A stretch of 64,000 nucleotides of DNA from Streptomyces tendae (GTDB lineage Bacteria > Actinomycetota > Actinomycetes > Streptomycetales > Streptomycetaceae). The notes beneath the pieces are model-generated. The model made no database searches and was not told the DNA's origin. It saw nothing but the letters and a program-made list of their open reading frames with translations. Location: contig NZ_BMUY01000019.1 in NCBI RefSeq assembly GCF_014650435.1, positions 46,945-110,944 of the forward strand. Direction: 5' to 3'. The position numbers and the translations under genes are program-made. Shown piece by piece: positions 34,005 through 42,694 of this stretch (the first letter of the stretch is position 1; each line of letters starts with the position of its first letter).

Positions 34005-34691
34005 TCAGTGGCGTGGCGCCCGCGCGTTCTCCAGATAGTGCAGTACGGCCGCCACCCGCCGGTCGACCTGGTCGGCCGGGGACAGATCGAGCTTGGCGAA
34101 GATGCTGCGGATGTGCTTGTGGACGGCGCCGTCGGTAACGACCAGCCGCCCGGCGATGGCACTGTTGCCCAGGCCCTCGGCCATCAGGGCGAGCACCTCC
34201 CGCTCGCGCGGACTGAGCCGCTCCATCCGGGTGTCCTGCCGCGTCCGGGTGAACAACTGGGCGACGACCTCGGGATCGATGGCGGTGCCACCGCCCGCGA
34301 CCCGCCCGAGCGCGTCCATGAACTCCTCGACCCGCCCGACGCGCTCCTTGAGCAGGTACCCCAGACCGCCCACTCCCCCGGTCAGCAGGTCGGTGGCGAA
34401 GGACTGCTCCACATACGCGGACAGCACCAGGACGGCGAGCCCGGGGTGCCGCCGCCGCGCCTCGACCGCCGCACGGACCCCTTCGTCGGTGTGGGTGGGC
34501 GGCATCCGCACGTCGAGGATGGCGACGTCGGGCTCGTGCTCGTCGATGGCCGCGAGCACCGACTCGGCGGTGTCCGCGGTGGCCACCACGTCCAGGCCCT
34601 CGGCCCGCAGCAGCAGGGCGAGCCCCTCGCGCAGCAGCGGATCGTCCTCGGCGATCACGATCCGCAGGGCGCCCCGCACATCACGTTCCAC
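34005..34691 (-). CDS. Orphan NarL/LuxR-family response regulator
   Basis: The product has 228 residues from GTG 34691, with GAGGGAG close upstream. The receiver domain has IVIAEDDPL, the phospho-Asp D60 in VAILDVRMPP, and a conserved Lys in YLLKERVG. The C-terminal LuxR helix-turn-helix is LSPREREVLALMAEGLGNSAIAGRLVVTDGAVHKHI. No histidine kinase is adjacent; instead it sits 7 bp downstream of a methyltransferase gene on the same strand. The signal and target are unknown. Confidence 0.92.
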   Translation of the reverse strand: MERDVRGALRIVIAEDDPLLREGLALLLRAEGLDVVATADTAESVLAAIDEHEPDVAILDVRMPPTHTDEGVRAAVEARRRHPGLAVLVLSAYVEQSFATDLLTGGVGGLGYLLKERVGRVEEFMDALGRVAGGGTAIDPEVVAQLFTRTRQDTRMERLSPREREVLALMAEGLGNSAIAGRLVVTDGAVHKHIRSIFAKLDLSPADQVDRRVAAVLHYLENARAPRH

Positions 34692-34698
34692 TTCTCCC

Positions 34699-35688
34699 TC
34701 ACTCCTCCCCCGGCGGCCAGGAGTCGCCCCAGGCCGCGTCACGGGCCGCCTTGTACAGATCGCCGTGCCGCTTGGTGACCGTACGACGCCGCAACTGCTC
34801 GTCGGGTTCACACAGGTCCAGCAGCACCTGTCCCTTGCGGATCTGCGGACGCCGGACCACCCGGGAGGCGGCGGGTTCGGCGGGGAGCCGGGTGGCGGCC
34901 ACGTAGCTGAACTTCTCGTCCTCGTACGCGAGGGACCCGCTCTTGACCTGCCGGTGCAGACTGGACCGGCTGACGCGTGCCGCGAAGTGGCACCAGTCCG
35001 TGCCGGGCACGATGGGGCAGGCGGCGCTGTGCGGGCAGGGCGCGGCGACCCGGAACCCGGCGGCGATCAGCCGGTCGCGGGCCTCGATGACGCGGGCGTA
35101 CCCGGCGGGGGTGCCGGCCTCGACGATCACGACGGCGCGCGCGGCACCGGCGGCGGCGTCGACGAGGGCGGCACGGTCGGCACCGGTCAGCTCGTTGAGT
35201 ACGTAGGACACCGTGACGAGGTCGGCGCTCTCGATGTCGAGCGCCGACCCGATCCGCGAGCGCTGCCAGCGGACCTCTCTCAGGGCGGGCAGCGAGGCGG
35301 CGATCTCCCGGCCGAGGGCGAGCGCGGGTTCGGCCCAGTCGAGCACGGTCACCGGGCGCGTGCCGCCCCAGGTGTCGCTGACGGCCCAGGTCGCGGCGCC
35401 GGTCCCGCCGCCCACGTCCACGTGGCTGCCGGGCACCCAGTCCGGCACGGCCTCGGCGAACGCGGTCAGCGCCGAGCGGACGGCGGCGAAGGTGGCGGGC
35501 ATGCGGTAGGCGGCGTAGGCGACGACGTCGGCGCGGTCGCGCAGGATGGGGGCGTCGGTGGGGGTGTCCCCGCGGTAGTTGGCGATCAGCCGCTCCACGG
35601 CCTGCGCGGCCTGCCGGGGCGGCAACCCGTCGACGAGGTCGGCGAGGGCGGCGCGCAGGGCGTCGGCGGGGGCGGCGGGGTGGTTCAC
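34699..35688 (-). CDS. Rsm22-like SAM-dependent methyltransferase
   Basis: The product has 329 residues from GTG 35688. The SAM-binding motif is HVDVGGGTGAATWA, followed by TVLDWAEPALALG and VTVSYVLNEL. A cluster of Cys and His (CPHSAACP then DWCHFAARVSR) matches the Fe-S/Zn cluster region of Rsm22, the mitochondrial small-subunit assembly methyltransferase family. The bacterial target is unknown, probably ribosome-related. TACAAT lies 6 bases before the GTG with no ribosome site, so the message may be leaderless. Confidence 0.85.
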   Translation of the reverse strand: MNHPAAPADALRAALADLVDGLPPRQAAQAVERLIANYRGDTPTDAPILRDRADVVAYAAYRMPATFAAVRSALTAFAEAVPDWVPGSHVDVGGGTGAATWAVSDTWGGTRPVTVLDWAEPALALGREIAASLPALREVRWQRSRIGSALDIESADLVTVSYVLNELTGADRAALVDAAAGAARAVVIVEAGTPAGYARVIEARDRLIAAGFRVAAPCPHSAACPIVPGTDWCHFAARVSRSSLHRQVKSGSLAYEDEKFSYVAATRLPAEPAASRVVRRPQIRKGQVLLDLCEPDEQLRRRTVTKRHGDLYKAARDAAWGDSWPPGEE

Positions 35689-36170
35689 CCGGCGATTGTA
35701 GTGGGCGCCGGGGGGTGGGTCGCGTGGCCCGGCGTCCCCTTGGCACCCCGGCGTTGGCGCGGGCGCCGGGGCGGGGAGGGCGGCCCGGCATTCCCTTGGC
35801 ACCCGGCGCAGGCGCGGGCGCGGGGGTGGGTCGCGTGGCCCGGCGCTGCCGGGGTGCCGCCGCGCCCACCCGTGCCGCCCCAGCGGCACGACTGCCCGCG
35901 GCTAGGGGGCGACGGCCCGCAGGCGCGTACGGCGAGGAGGGGACGTGTCGGGGGGTGTTCGCCCGCAGCGGTTGGCGCGTCAACGCCGCGCACCTCTTCG
36001 AGGAACCGATTCCGCGCCGTTCCGAGGACGGACACCCCCCGGCGCGGCCCCGACCCACCCACCGGACGTATCGCGCTACGCGCACCCCCACCGAACCCGC
36101 ACAGGCGCCGCAGGCACCCCGCACCCCCACCACCCCGCACAGCCGCCGCAGGCACCCGCACGCGCCGGAT
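35689..36170. other. 482-bp repeat-rich intergenic region
   Basis: No convincing gene was found. It holds the presumed promoter of the methyltransferase (TACAAT on the minus strand, about 35695-35700), a pair of about 24-bp direct repeats at 35711-35734 and 35822-35845 (GGGTGGGTCGCGTGGCCCGG core), smaller copies of CCCTTGGCACCC, and two imperfect 39-bp tandem units at 36082-36120 and 36121-36159. Similar GC-rich intergenic repeats are scattered through Streptomyces genomes. Confidence 0.6.
36082..36159. repeat. Imperfect 39-bp tandem repeat
   Basis: Two units begin GCACCCCCACC and end CCGCCGCAGGCACCC or nearly so. They lie just past the stop of the beta-lactamase-like gene. The function is unknown; they are probably slippage products. 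Confidence 0.6.
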
Positions 36171-37298
36171 TCAGACCCGCACCGCCCGCGCCACCCCCGT
36201 ACACAGCGCCGCGCGCGGCCGGTTGTCCGGATCCCGGCGGCGTGGATGGACCGTGTTGGCGAGGAGCACCGCGAAGGTGTCCGTCACCCGGTCGAGGACC
36301 AGCATCGTGCCCGTGAACCCGGTGTGCCCCGCCGCCCCGCGCCCCGCCAGCTCGCCCATGAACCACGGCTGGTCCAGAGCGAATCCCAGCCCCGGTTCGG
36401 CGAGCAGCAGTTCCACGAAGTCCGGCCCCAGGATCCGCGCCGGCCCGTGGGAACCCCCCGCGAGCAGCGTCCGGCAGAAGACCGCGAGGTCCCGCCCCGT
36501 CGAGAACAGCCCCGCGTGACCGGCCACCCCGCCCAGCGCCCACGCGTTCTCGTCGTGGACGACCCCGCGCAGCATCCCCCGGTCCGCCTTGGCCCACGGC
36601 CGCCGCTGGTCCTCCGTGGCCGCCGCGCCGGGACACGGCCCGAAGCACGTCGCCGTCATGCCCAGGGGCCGGGTGATCCCGTCCCGGACGAGGACGTCCA
36701 GACCCCGCCCGGTGATGCGCTCCAGCACCTGCTGCAGGAGCAGCATGTTCAGGTCCGAGTAGCAGTACGTGCCCGGCACCCCCACCGGCGGCTCCGCCCG
36801 CAGCCGCCGCAGCCGCTCCTCGCCGTCGGCGCAGTCGTACAGCGGGAGTTCGGGCCGCAGCCCGGAGGTGTGGGTGAGCAACTGCCGCACGGTGACCCCG
36901 TGCCGCGCCGCGGCCCGGAAGTCCGGCAGGTAGGCGCCGACCTCCGCGTCGATGCCGAGCGTGCCGCGCTCGATCTGCTGCACGGCGGCGACCGCGGTGA
37001 ACAGCTTCGTCAGCGAGGCGAGGTCGAAGGGCGTGTCCACGGTCATCGGCACCCGCGAGTCCGCCGGCAGCTCCACGCCCGTGTCGGTGCGCGGGTCGTA
37101 GGAGGCGTAGCGCACGGCCCAGCCCGCCGCCTCCTCGACGGCGAGCACGGGCCCGCGCCCGACGGCCACGACGGCGCCCGCCGCCCAGGGGCGTTCACCG
37201 GTGGTGAGGTCGCGCACGTCGGCGACGACCCGACGGAGCTGCCCCGGATCGAGTCCGGCCCGCCCCGGGGTGTCGCCGCGCAGTCTCGGAGCGCTCAG
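36171..37298 (-). CDS. Serine beta-lactamase-like hydrolase (class C/S12 fold), probable CTG start
   Basis: The protein has 375 residues from CTG 37298 or 348 from GTG 37217. The CTG is preferred: it overlaps the stop of the pump gene as CTGA, has GGGAG 7 bases upstream, and adds a plausible N-terminal helix (LDPGQLRRVVADV) typical of the family. No ATG, GTG or TTG lies between. The nucleophile motif SxxK is SLTK, the Tyr motif is YSDLN, and a late HTG (GHTGFTG) stands for KTG. Members include esterases and DD-peptidases; there is no signal peptide, so it is likely a cytoplasmic esterase or peptidase. Confidence 0.82.
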   Translation of the reverse strand: MSAPRLRGDTPGRAGLDPGQLRRVVADVRDLTTGERPWAAGAVVAVGRGPVLAVEEAAGWAVRYASYDPRTDTGVELPADSRVPMTVDTPFDLASLTKLFTAVAAVQQIERGTLGIDAEVGAYLPDFRAAARHGVTVRQLLTHTSGLRPELPLYDCADGEERLRRLRAEPPVGVPGTYCYSDLNMLLLQQVLERITGRGLDVLVRDGITRPLGMTATCFGPCPGAAATEDQRRPWAKADRGMLRGVVHDENAWALGGVAGHAGLFSTGRDLAVFCRTLLAGGSHGPARILGPDFVELLLAEPGLGFALDQPWFMGELAGRGAAGHTGFTGTMLVLDRVTDTFAVLLANTVHPRRRDPDNRPRAALCTGVARAVRV

Positions 37299-38650
37299 CT
37301 GCCCGCTCCCTTGCCCGCACTCTCACCGGCGACCTCACCAGCTCGACCACCGACTCCCCCACCGGCTCCCAGCCCGGCGCCACCTCCGGCCGAGGGCCGG
37401 CACAGGGCCACGAGGAAGCCGAGCGCCAGCACCGCGGCCACCAGCTGCACCACGGCCATCGGCACGGCGGTGTCCTCCCCCGCGATCCCGACCAGCGGCG
37501 AGGCCACCGCACCGATCAGGAACGACGACGTGCCGAGCAGCGCGGAGGCGGAGCCGGCGGACGTCTTGACCCGCATCAGCGCGAGCGCCTGGGTGTTGGG
37601 CAGGCTGATGCCCATCGCCGACATGAGCACGAACAGCACGGCGGCGACCGGCCCGAGCCCGACCTCGCCGAAGACGCCCAGGGACATCAGCAGCAGCACG
37701 GTCGCGGCGGCGATCACGATGACGAGGCCGAGGCCGAGCACCCGGTCCAGTCTGACCCGCCCGACGAGGATCTTGCCGTTGATCTGCCCGACCACCACGA
37801 GGCCGATCGAGTTGAGCCCGAACAGCAGGCTGAACGTCTGCGCCGACGCCCCGTAGATCTCCTGCATGACGAACGGCGACGCAGCGACGTAGGCGAACAG
37901 CGAGGCGAAGGCGAAGCCGCCCGCGAGCATGTAGCCGGTGAAGGCCCGGTCGGCGAGCAGACCGCGCATCGCGCGCAGGGTGTCGCCGACACCGCCCGCG
38001 TGCCGCTCCTCGACGGGCAGCGTCTCCGGCAGCCGGGCCCACACGACGACACCCAGCACCACGCCCACCACCACGAGGACGACGAACACGCCCCGCCAGT
38101 CCGTCACGCGCAGGATCTGCCCGCCGATGAGCGGCGCCACGACCGGCGCGACGCCGGAGATCAGCATGAGGGTGGAGAAGAAGCGCGCCATGGCCACGCC
38201 GTCGTACAGGTCGCGTACGACGGCCCGGGCGATGACGATCCCGGCGGCGCCCGCGAGGCCCTGGACCAGCCGGAAGGCGACGAGGGTTTCCACGTTCGGC
38301 GCGACGGCGCACAGCGCGGTGGCGACGACGTAGACGGCGAGACCGGCCAGCAGCGGACGCCGCCGTCCCCACTTGTCGCTCATCGGCCCGACCACGATCT
38401 GCCCGAGGGCCATGCCGGCCAGGCAGGCGGTGAGCGTGAGCTGGACGGTCGCGGCCGGTGCGCTCAGGGACCGGGTGACCTCCGGCAGCGCGGGGAGGTA
38501 CATGTCCATCGCCAGCGGCGGCGTGGCGGTCAGGCTGCCGAGGATGAGCGTGACGAGAAGACTGATACGCCGCCCGGCGGGCGGCGTCTGCGATATATAC
38601 GACGATTGAGACGTTTGCGGCGTTTGCGTGGACGGCCCGCGCTCGGGCAT
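37295..38650 (-). CDS. Bcr/CflA-type MFS drug-efflux transporter
   Basis: The product has 451 residues. ATG 38650 has GGGAGGGG upstream. About 12 helices: the first carries TLILGSLTATPPLAMDMYLPALPEV, the hallmark of the Bcr/CflA group, and loop 2-3 is GPMSDKWGRRRPLL. A Gly/Ala-rich tail ends the protein. The stop overlaps the start of the beta-lactamase-like gene (CTGA), so pump and hydrolase form an operon, perhaps for resistance to one compound. Upstream is a run of AACGACG-like repeats. Confidence 0.93.
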   Translation of the reverse strand: MPERGPSTQTPQTSQSSYISQTPPAGRRISLLVTLILGSLTATPPLAMDMYLPALPEVTRSLSAPAATVQLTLTACLAGMALGQIVVGPMSDKWGRRRPLLAGLAVYVVATALCAVAPNVETLVAFRLVQGLAGAAGIVIARAVVRDLYDGVAMARFFSTLMLISGVAPVVAPLIGGQILRVTDWRGVFVVLVVVGVVLGVVVWARLPETLPVEERHAGGVGDTLRAMRGLLADRAFTGYMLAGGFAFASLFAYVAASPFVMQEIYGASAQTFSLLFGLNSIGLVVVGQINGKILVGRVRLDRVLGLGLVIVIAAATVLLLMSLGVFGEVGLGPVAAVLFVLMSAMGISLPNTQALALMRVKTSAGSASALLGTSSFLIGAVASPLVGIAGEDTAVPMAVVQLVAAVLALGFLVALCRPSAGGGAGLGAGGGVGGRAGEVAGESAGKGAGS

Positions 38651-38710
38651 GTGATGTGCCCCTCCCTCTTCTACAGATCCGCCACCTATGCTCTCAGCTC
38701 GTACGCAGTT

Positions 38711-38789
38711 GAACGAACAAACTCGAACGACGCACAAACTCGAACAACGCACGAACGACGAACGTCGAACGACGAACGACGAACGAACC
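38711..38789. repeat. AT-richer direct repeats in a divergent promoter region
   Basis: CAAACTCGAACGACGCAC (38718-38735) and CAAACTCGAACAACGCAC (38735-38752) have a 17-bp period, and GAACGAC/ACGACGA units follow to 38789. The block lies between the Bcr/CflA pump gene and the Gfo/Idh gene. It is clearly poorer in GC than its surroundings and may be a binding array or simple-sequence expansion. Confidence 0.6.
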
Positions 38790-38808
38790 TGAGCGAGGGT
38801 GGGGCAGG

Positions 38809-39903
38809 GTGTCAGCGGTGACCGGGCAGAAGGTGCGCTGGGGGATTCTCGCGACCGGCGGGATGGCGGCGAGGTTCACGGCGGATCTGGTCGATCTGCC
38901 GGACGCGGAGGTCGTGGCGGTGGCCTCGCGGACCGAGGCGTCGGCGAAGGCGTTCGCGGAGCGGTTCGGCATACCGCGGGCGTACGGCGACTGGGAGACG
39001 CTGGCGCGGGACGAGGACGTCGACGTGGTGTACGTCGCGACCCCGCACTCGGCGCACCGGACGGCGGCCGGTCTGTGCCTGGAGGCGGGCCGGAACGTGC
39101 TGTGCGAGAAGCCGTTCACGCTGAACGCGCGCGAGGCGGCGGAACTGGTCGCGCTCGCCCGGGAGAAGAACGTCTTCCTCATGGAAGCGATGTGGATGTA
39201 CTGCAACCCGCTGGTGCGGCGCCTGAAGACGCTGGTCGACGACGGTGCGATCGGCGAGGTCCGCAGCCTCCAGGCGGACTTCGGCCTGGCGGGCCCCTTC
39301 CCGCCCGCGCACCGGCTCCGCGACCCGGCGCAGGGCGGCGGCGCGCTGCTGGACCTGGGTGTGTACCCGGTGTCGTTCGCGCAGTTGCTGCTCGGTGAGC
39401 CCGCGGACGTCGCGGCGCGAGCAGTGCTCTCCGAGGAGGGCGTCGATCTCCAGACGGGCGCACTGCTCTCCTACGAGAGCGGCGCTCTCGCCTCGGTGCA
39501 CTGCTCCATCACCGGCGGTACGCCCAACTCCGCGTCGATCACCGGCTCCGAGGGCCGCATCGACGTGCCGAACGGCTTCTTCTTCCCGGACCACTTCGTG
39601 CTGCACCGCACCGGCCGGGACCCGCAGGAGTTCCGGGCCGACCCGGCCGACGGGCCGCGCGAGAGCCTGCGGCACGAGGCCGAGGAGGTGATGCGGGCCC
39701 TGCGCGCCGGGGAGACCGAGTCCTCACTGGTCCCCCTCGACGGCACGCTGGCCGTGATGCGGACGCTCGACGCGATCCGGAACCGCGTCGGCGTCCGCTA
39801 CCCGGGAGAAGCCGCAGAAGCAGGGGAAGCCGCGGCAGCAGGGGAGGCCGCAGCAGCGGGGAACCCCGGAGACACGGCGGAGCCGGTCGTCACACCGGCT
39901 TGA
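38809..39903 (+). CDS. Gfo/Idh/MocA-family oxidoreductase
   Basis: The product has 364 residues from GTG 38809, with GGGTGGGGCAGG before it. The N-terminal Rossmann motif is GILATGGMAARFTADL, the catalytic-site motif is CEKPFTLN, and the C-terminal half has GGGALLDLGVYPVSFAQLLLG. These match NAD(P)-dependent sugar or cyclitol dehydrogenases. The last 35 residues are a repeat-like Gly/Glu/Ala tail (AEAGEAAAAG units). The substrate is unknown. The 3' end overlaps the phosphatase gene on the other strand by 14 bp. Confidence 0.92.
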   Translation: MSAVTGQKVRWGILATGGMAARFTADLVDLPDAEVVAVASRTEASAKAFAERFGIPRAYGDWETLARDEDVDVVYVATPHSAHRTAAGLCLEAGRNVLCEKPFTLNAREAAELVALAREKNVFLMEAMWMYCNPLVRRLKTLVDDGAIGEVRSLQADFGLAGPFPPAHRLRDPAQGGGALLDLGVYPVSFAQLLLGEPADVAARAVLSEEGVDLQTGALLSYESGALASVHCSITGGTPNSASITGSEGRIDVPNGFFFPDHFVLHRTGRDPQEFRADPADGPRESLRHEAEEVMRALRAGETESSLVPLDGTLAVMRTLDAIRNRVGVRYPGEAAEAGEAAAAGEAAAAGNPGDTAEPVVTPA

Positions 39904-41572
39904 GCCCCGGCTCCCCCGCCTCCGTCACGAAGGACCCGGCGGTCGTGAGCGCCGCGCCCTCGGTGCTGACGTGGGACACGGTCTTGAAGTCGGCGCGCGC
40001 CGACTCGCGGCCCAGTGCCACCGTCGCGTAGCCGCGCAGCCCGTTGAAGAACTTCAGGTGCGGGTTGGCGGTCATGAGGGTGTCCCAGTTGGACGGCTTC
40101 GCCGAGCCGTCGCCGCCGCTGGTGATCGAGGTGGTGACGATCTCCGTGCCCAGGGTCCGGGAGTCCGGGTCGTCGAAGTCGCGCTTGATGTCGAAGCCGT
40201 AGGAGACGTGCACGTCGCCGGTGAGGACCATGAGGTTCTCGATCCCGGCGGCCTGCGCGCCGGCCAGGACCCGCTCGCGGGAGGCCGGGTAGCCGTCCCA
40301 GGAGTCCATGGAGACCTTGGACGGCGTACTGGTCATGTTGTAGCGCTGGGCGAAGGTGACCTGCTGGGGCACCACGTTCCACAGCGCGTTCGACCGGTGC
40401 CAGCCGTTGATCAGCCAGCGTTCCTGGGCGTCGCCGGTGAGTGTGCGGCTCGGGTCCTCGGACTCGGGCCCGGGGAACTGCCAGCCGTCGCCGTACGCCT
40501 GGTTGGAGCGGTACTGCCGGGTGTCGAGGACGTCGAACTGGGCCAGCCGTCCCCAGTGCAGGCGGCGGTAGAGCTTGAGGTCGGCGCCGTCGGGCAACTG
40601 CGGGCGCCGCAGCGGCATGTTCTCCCAGTAGGCCCGGTAGGCGGCGGCCCGGCGGATGAGGAACTCCTCCGGCGGGACGCTGTTCTCCGGCGTCTCGTCG
40701 GCGTAGTTGTTCTCGGTCTCGTGGTCGTCCCAGGTGACGACGAAGGGGTGCGCGGCGTGCGCGGCCCGCAGGTCGGGGTCCGACTTGTAGAGGGCGTACC
40801 GCAGCCGGTAGTCCTCCAGCGTCACCGTCTCGTGGTTGAAGTGGGCGGGCAGGGTGCCCGCGGGGTAGGCGCGGGAGCCGCCGGTGGCGTTCACGGCGTA
40901 CTCGTAGAGGTAGTCGCCGAGGTGGAAGACGACGTCCACGTCCTCCTGGGCCAGGTGCTTGTACGCGGTGTAGTACCCCTGGTCGTACTTCTGGCAGGAG
41001 ACGACGCCGAAGGTCAGGTCGGCGACCCGGCTGTGCTGCGCGGGGGCGGTGCGGGTGCGGCCGGCCGGGCTGACGTAGCGGCCGGCGCGGAAGCGGTAGT
41101 AGTAGACGTGGCCGGGCGCGAGGTGGTCGACCTCGACGTGCACGGTGTGGTGGAACTCGGGGTGGGCGGTGGCCCGGCCCCTTCTGACGACGCGGCGGAA
41201 CCGTTCGTCCAGGGCCACCTCCCAGCTCACCTCGACGCGTTTGGCGGGCAGTCCGCTGTCGGCCTGGTACGGGACCGGGGCCAGGCGCGTCCACAGCAGC
41301 ACCGAGCCGGGCTGCGGGTCGCCCGAGGCGACACCGAGCGTGAAGGGGTCGGCGGTCAGCTGCGCGGCGTCCAGCTCGGCGGCGCTCGCGGCGCCGGCGG
41401 TCGGCAGGTTCACGGAGAAGGCGAGCGCGGCGGCAGCGCCGGTGACGGTCAGGAAGCGGCGGCGGCCCAGGCTGCGGGCGGCGGCGCGGAGTTCGGGCGC
41501 GTGCGAGGACTGCGACCGGTCCGGGACCGGGCTCGGGACCGTGGTCGGGGCCTGGTGGTTCGCGGGTGTCAT
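39890..41572 (-). CDS. PhoD-type secreted alkaline phosphatase/phosphodiesterase (Tat)
   Basis: The product has 560 residues. AGGGGAGGAACGG precedes ATG 41572. The Tat signal has RRRF (R37-F40) and a hydrophobic stretch ending TAGAASA. The N-terminal domain (LGVASGDPQPGSVLLWTRLAP) and the metal-binding residues in VVSCQKYDQGYYTAYKHLA, HLGDYLYEYA, TWDDHETENNY and LTGDVHVSYG define the PhoD fold (Fe/Ca active site). It releases phosphate outside the cell. In S. coelicolor two such enzymes, PhoA and PhoD, are PhoP-controlled; I think this is the PhoA locus but cannot prove it. Confidence 0.93.
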   Translation of the reverse strand: MTPANHQAPTTVPSPVPDRSQSSHAPELRAAARSLGRRRFLTVTGAAAALAFSVNLPTAGAASAAELDAAQLTADPFTLGVASGDPQPGSVLLWTRLAPVPYQADSGLPAKRVEVSWEVALDERFRRVVRRGRATAHPEFHHTVHVEVDHLAPGHVYYYRFRAGRYVSPAGRTRTAPAQHSRVADLTFGVVSCQKYDQGYYTAYKHLAQEDVDVVFHLGDYLYEYAVNATGGSRAYPAGTLPAHFNHETVTLEDYRLRYALYKSDPDLRAAHAAHPFVVTWDDHETENNYADETPENSVPPEEFLIRRAAAYRAYWENMPLRRPQLPDGADLKLYRRLHWGRLAQFDVLDTRQYRSNQAYGDGWQFPGPESEDPSRTLTGDAQERWLINGWHRSNALWNVVPQQVTFAQRYNMTSTPSKVSMDSWDGYPASRERVLAGAQAAGIENLMVLTGDVHVSYGFDIKRDFDDPDSRTLGTEIVTTSITSGGDGSAKPSNWDTLMTANPHLKFFNGLRGYATVALGRESARADFKTVSHVSTEGAALTTAGSFVTEAGEPGLKPV

Positions 41573-41659
41573 CCGTTCCTCCCCTTGCGGTGGTTGCAAG
41601 GGGAATTCGAAGGGCCGGGAACGACCCGAGCTTGGCGCGGACATGGCGATCGCGTGTCG

Positions 41660-41681
41660 GACGGATGAGTTCGGGATGTTC
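41660..41681 (-). promoter_or_regulatory. Possible PHO box upstream of the phosphatase
   Basis: On the minus strand two 11-bp units read GAACATCCCGA and ACTCATCCGTC. Each agrees with the Streptomyces PhoP direct-repeat unit (GKTCAYYYRSG) at 7 of 11 positions, with CATCC repeated at exactly 11 bp. It lies 88 bp upstream of the phosphatase ATG. The match is moderate. Confidence 0.35.
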
Positions 41682-41704
41682 GGCGACCCGTACGCTGCGG
41701 ACTC

Positions 41705-42496
41705 ATGAACACCGTGAAAACCACCGACGAGGAAAGCGCCGGGGCGCCGAAGGTCGCCGTCGTCACGGGCGCCGGGTCCGGCATCGGCCGGGCGGTCGCC
41801 GTCGAACTGCTCACCGCCGGCTGGTCGGTGGCCCTGGCCGGCCGCCGCTCCGAGCCCCTGGCCCAGACGGCCGCGGCGGCACCGGCGGGCGGCGGCACAC
41901 CGCTCACCGTCCGCGCCGACGTGTCACGTCCCGAGGACGTGGCGGCGCTGTTCGGCGCCGTGCGCGACCGGTTCGGGCGACTGGACCTGCTGTTCAACAA
42001 CGCCGGGACGTTCGGCCCCGGGGGCGTGCCGGTCGAGGACCTTCCCTACGAGGCATGGCGGCACGTGGTGGACACCAACCTCAACGGGGCATTTCTGTGC
42101 GCGCAGGCGGCGTACCGGCAGATGAAGGAACAGGATCCGCGGGGCGGCCGGATCATCAACAACGGTTCGATCTCGGCCCACACCCCGCGCCCGCACTCGG
42201 TGGCGTACACGGCGACCAAGCACGCGCTGACGGGCCTGACCAAGTCGCTGTCGCTGGACGGCCGTCCCTACGGCATCGCGGTCGGCCAGATCGACATCGG
42301 CAACGCGGCGACCGAGATGACGGCCGGCATGCAGACCGGCGCGCTCCAGGCCAACGGGGAGACGGCACCCGAGCCCGTGATGGACGTCGCCGACGTGGCG
42401 CGCACGGTGCGGCACATGGCCGAACTGCCCCTGGAGGCCAACGTGCAGTTCGCGACGGTCATGGCGACGGCGATGCCGTACGTGGGGCGCGGCTGA
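41705..42496 (+). CDS. Short-chain dehydrogenase/reductase
   Basis: The product has 263 residues. The cofactor motif is TGAGSGIG (21-28), with LAGRRSEPLA after strand 2, which suggests NADP. NNAGTFG and the catalytic Ser-Tyr-Lys (NGSIS, then AYTATKHAL) are in place. The substrate is unknown. No ribosome site is seen, and TACGCT lies 8 bases before the ATG, so the message may be leaderless. It is divergent from the phosphatase gene. Confidence 0.92.
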   Translation: MNTVKTTDEESAGAPKVAVVTGAGSGIGRAVAVELLTAGWSVALAGRRSEPLAQTAAAAPAGGGTPLTVRADVSRPEDVAALFGAVRDRFGRLDLLFNNAGTFGPGGVPVEDLPYEAWRHVVDTNLNGAFLCAQAAYRQMKEQDPRGGRIINNGSISAHTPRPHSVAYTATKHALTGLTKSLSLDGRPYGIAVGQIDIGNAATEMTAGMQTGALQANGETAPEPVMDVADVARTVRHMAELPLEANVQFATVMATAMPYVGRG

Positions 42497-42574
42497 GCGC
42501 ACGCCGCGACGGCACCCGGCGATTCACACAATCGGAATTTCAAGGTCCACGGTATTGCGGCCGGTGGAGGACGT

Positions 42575-42670
42575 ATGCTCAAATCTCCTTCACCAGAGCT
42601 TCACACTTGAAGCGTTGGCCTTCCACAAGGCGCCTCCAGAGGGCCCCTTCACAAGGCCCTCCGCAACGCT
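42575..42670 (+). other. Eleven-codon ORF with nested hairpin, possible small RNA or attenuator-like element
   Basis: GGTGGAGG is followed by an ATG (42575) and 11 codons (MLKSPSPELHT) to a TGA ending at 42610. A nested inverted repeat starts at the very next base: AGCGTTG (42611-42617) pairs with CAACGCT (42664-42670), and inside it GAGGGCC (42639-42645) pairs with GGCCCTC (42655-42661). Nothing is encoded downstream on this strand before the terminator at 42695, so this is not a leader of a known gene. The function is unknown. Confidence 0.35.
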
Positions 42671-42694
42671 CCATGGACCACACCGAGGGGGGAG

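Noticed and set aside
35945..36316. Short open frames in the intergenic region after the methyltransferase
   Set aside because: Pro/Arg-rich, made of the local repeats, no ribosome site, no protein-like pattern.
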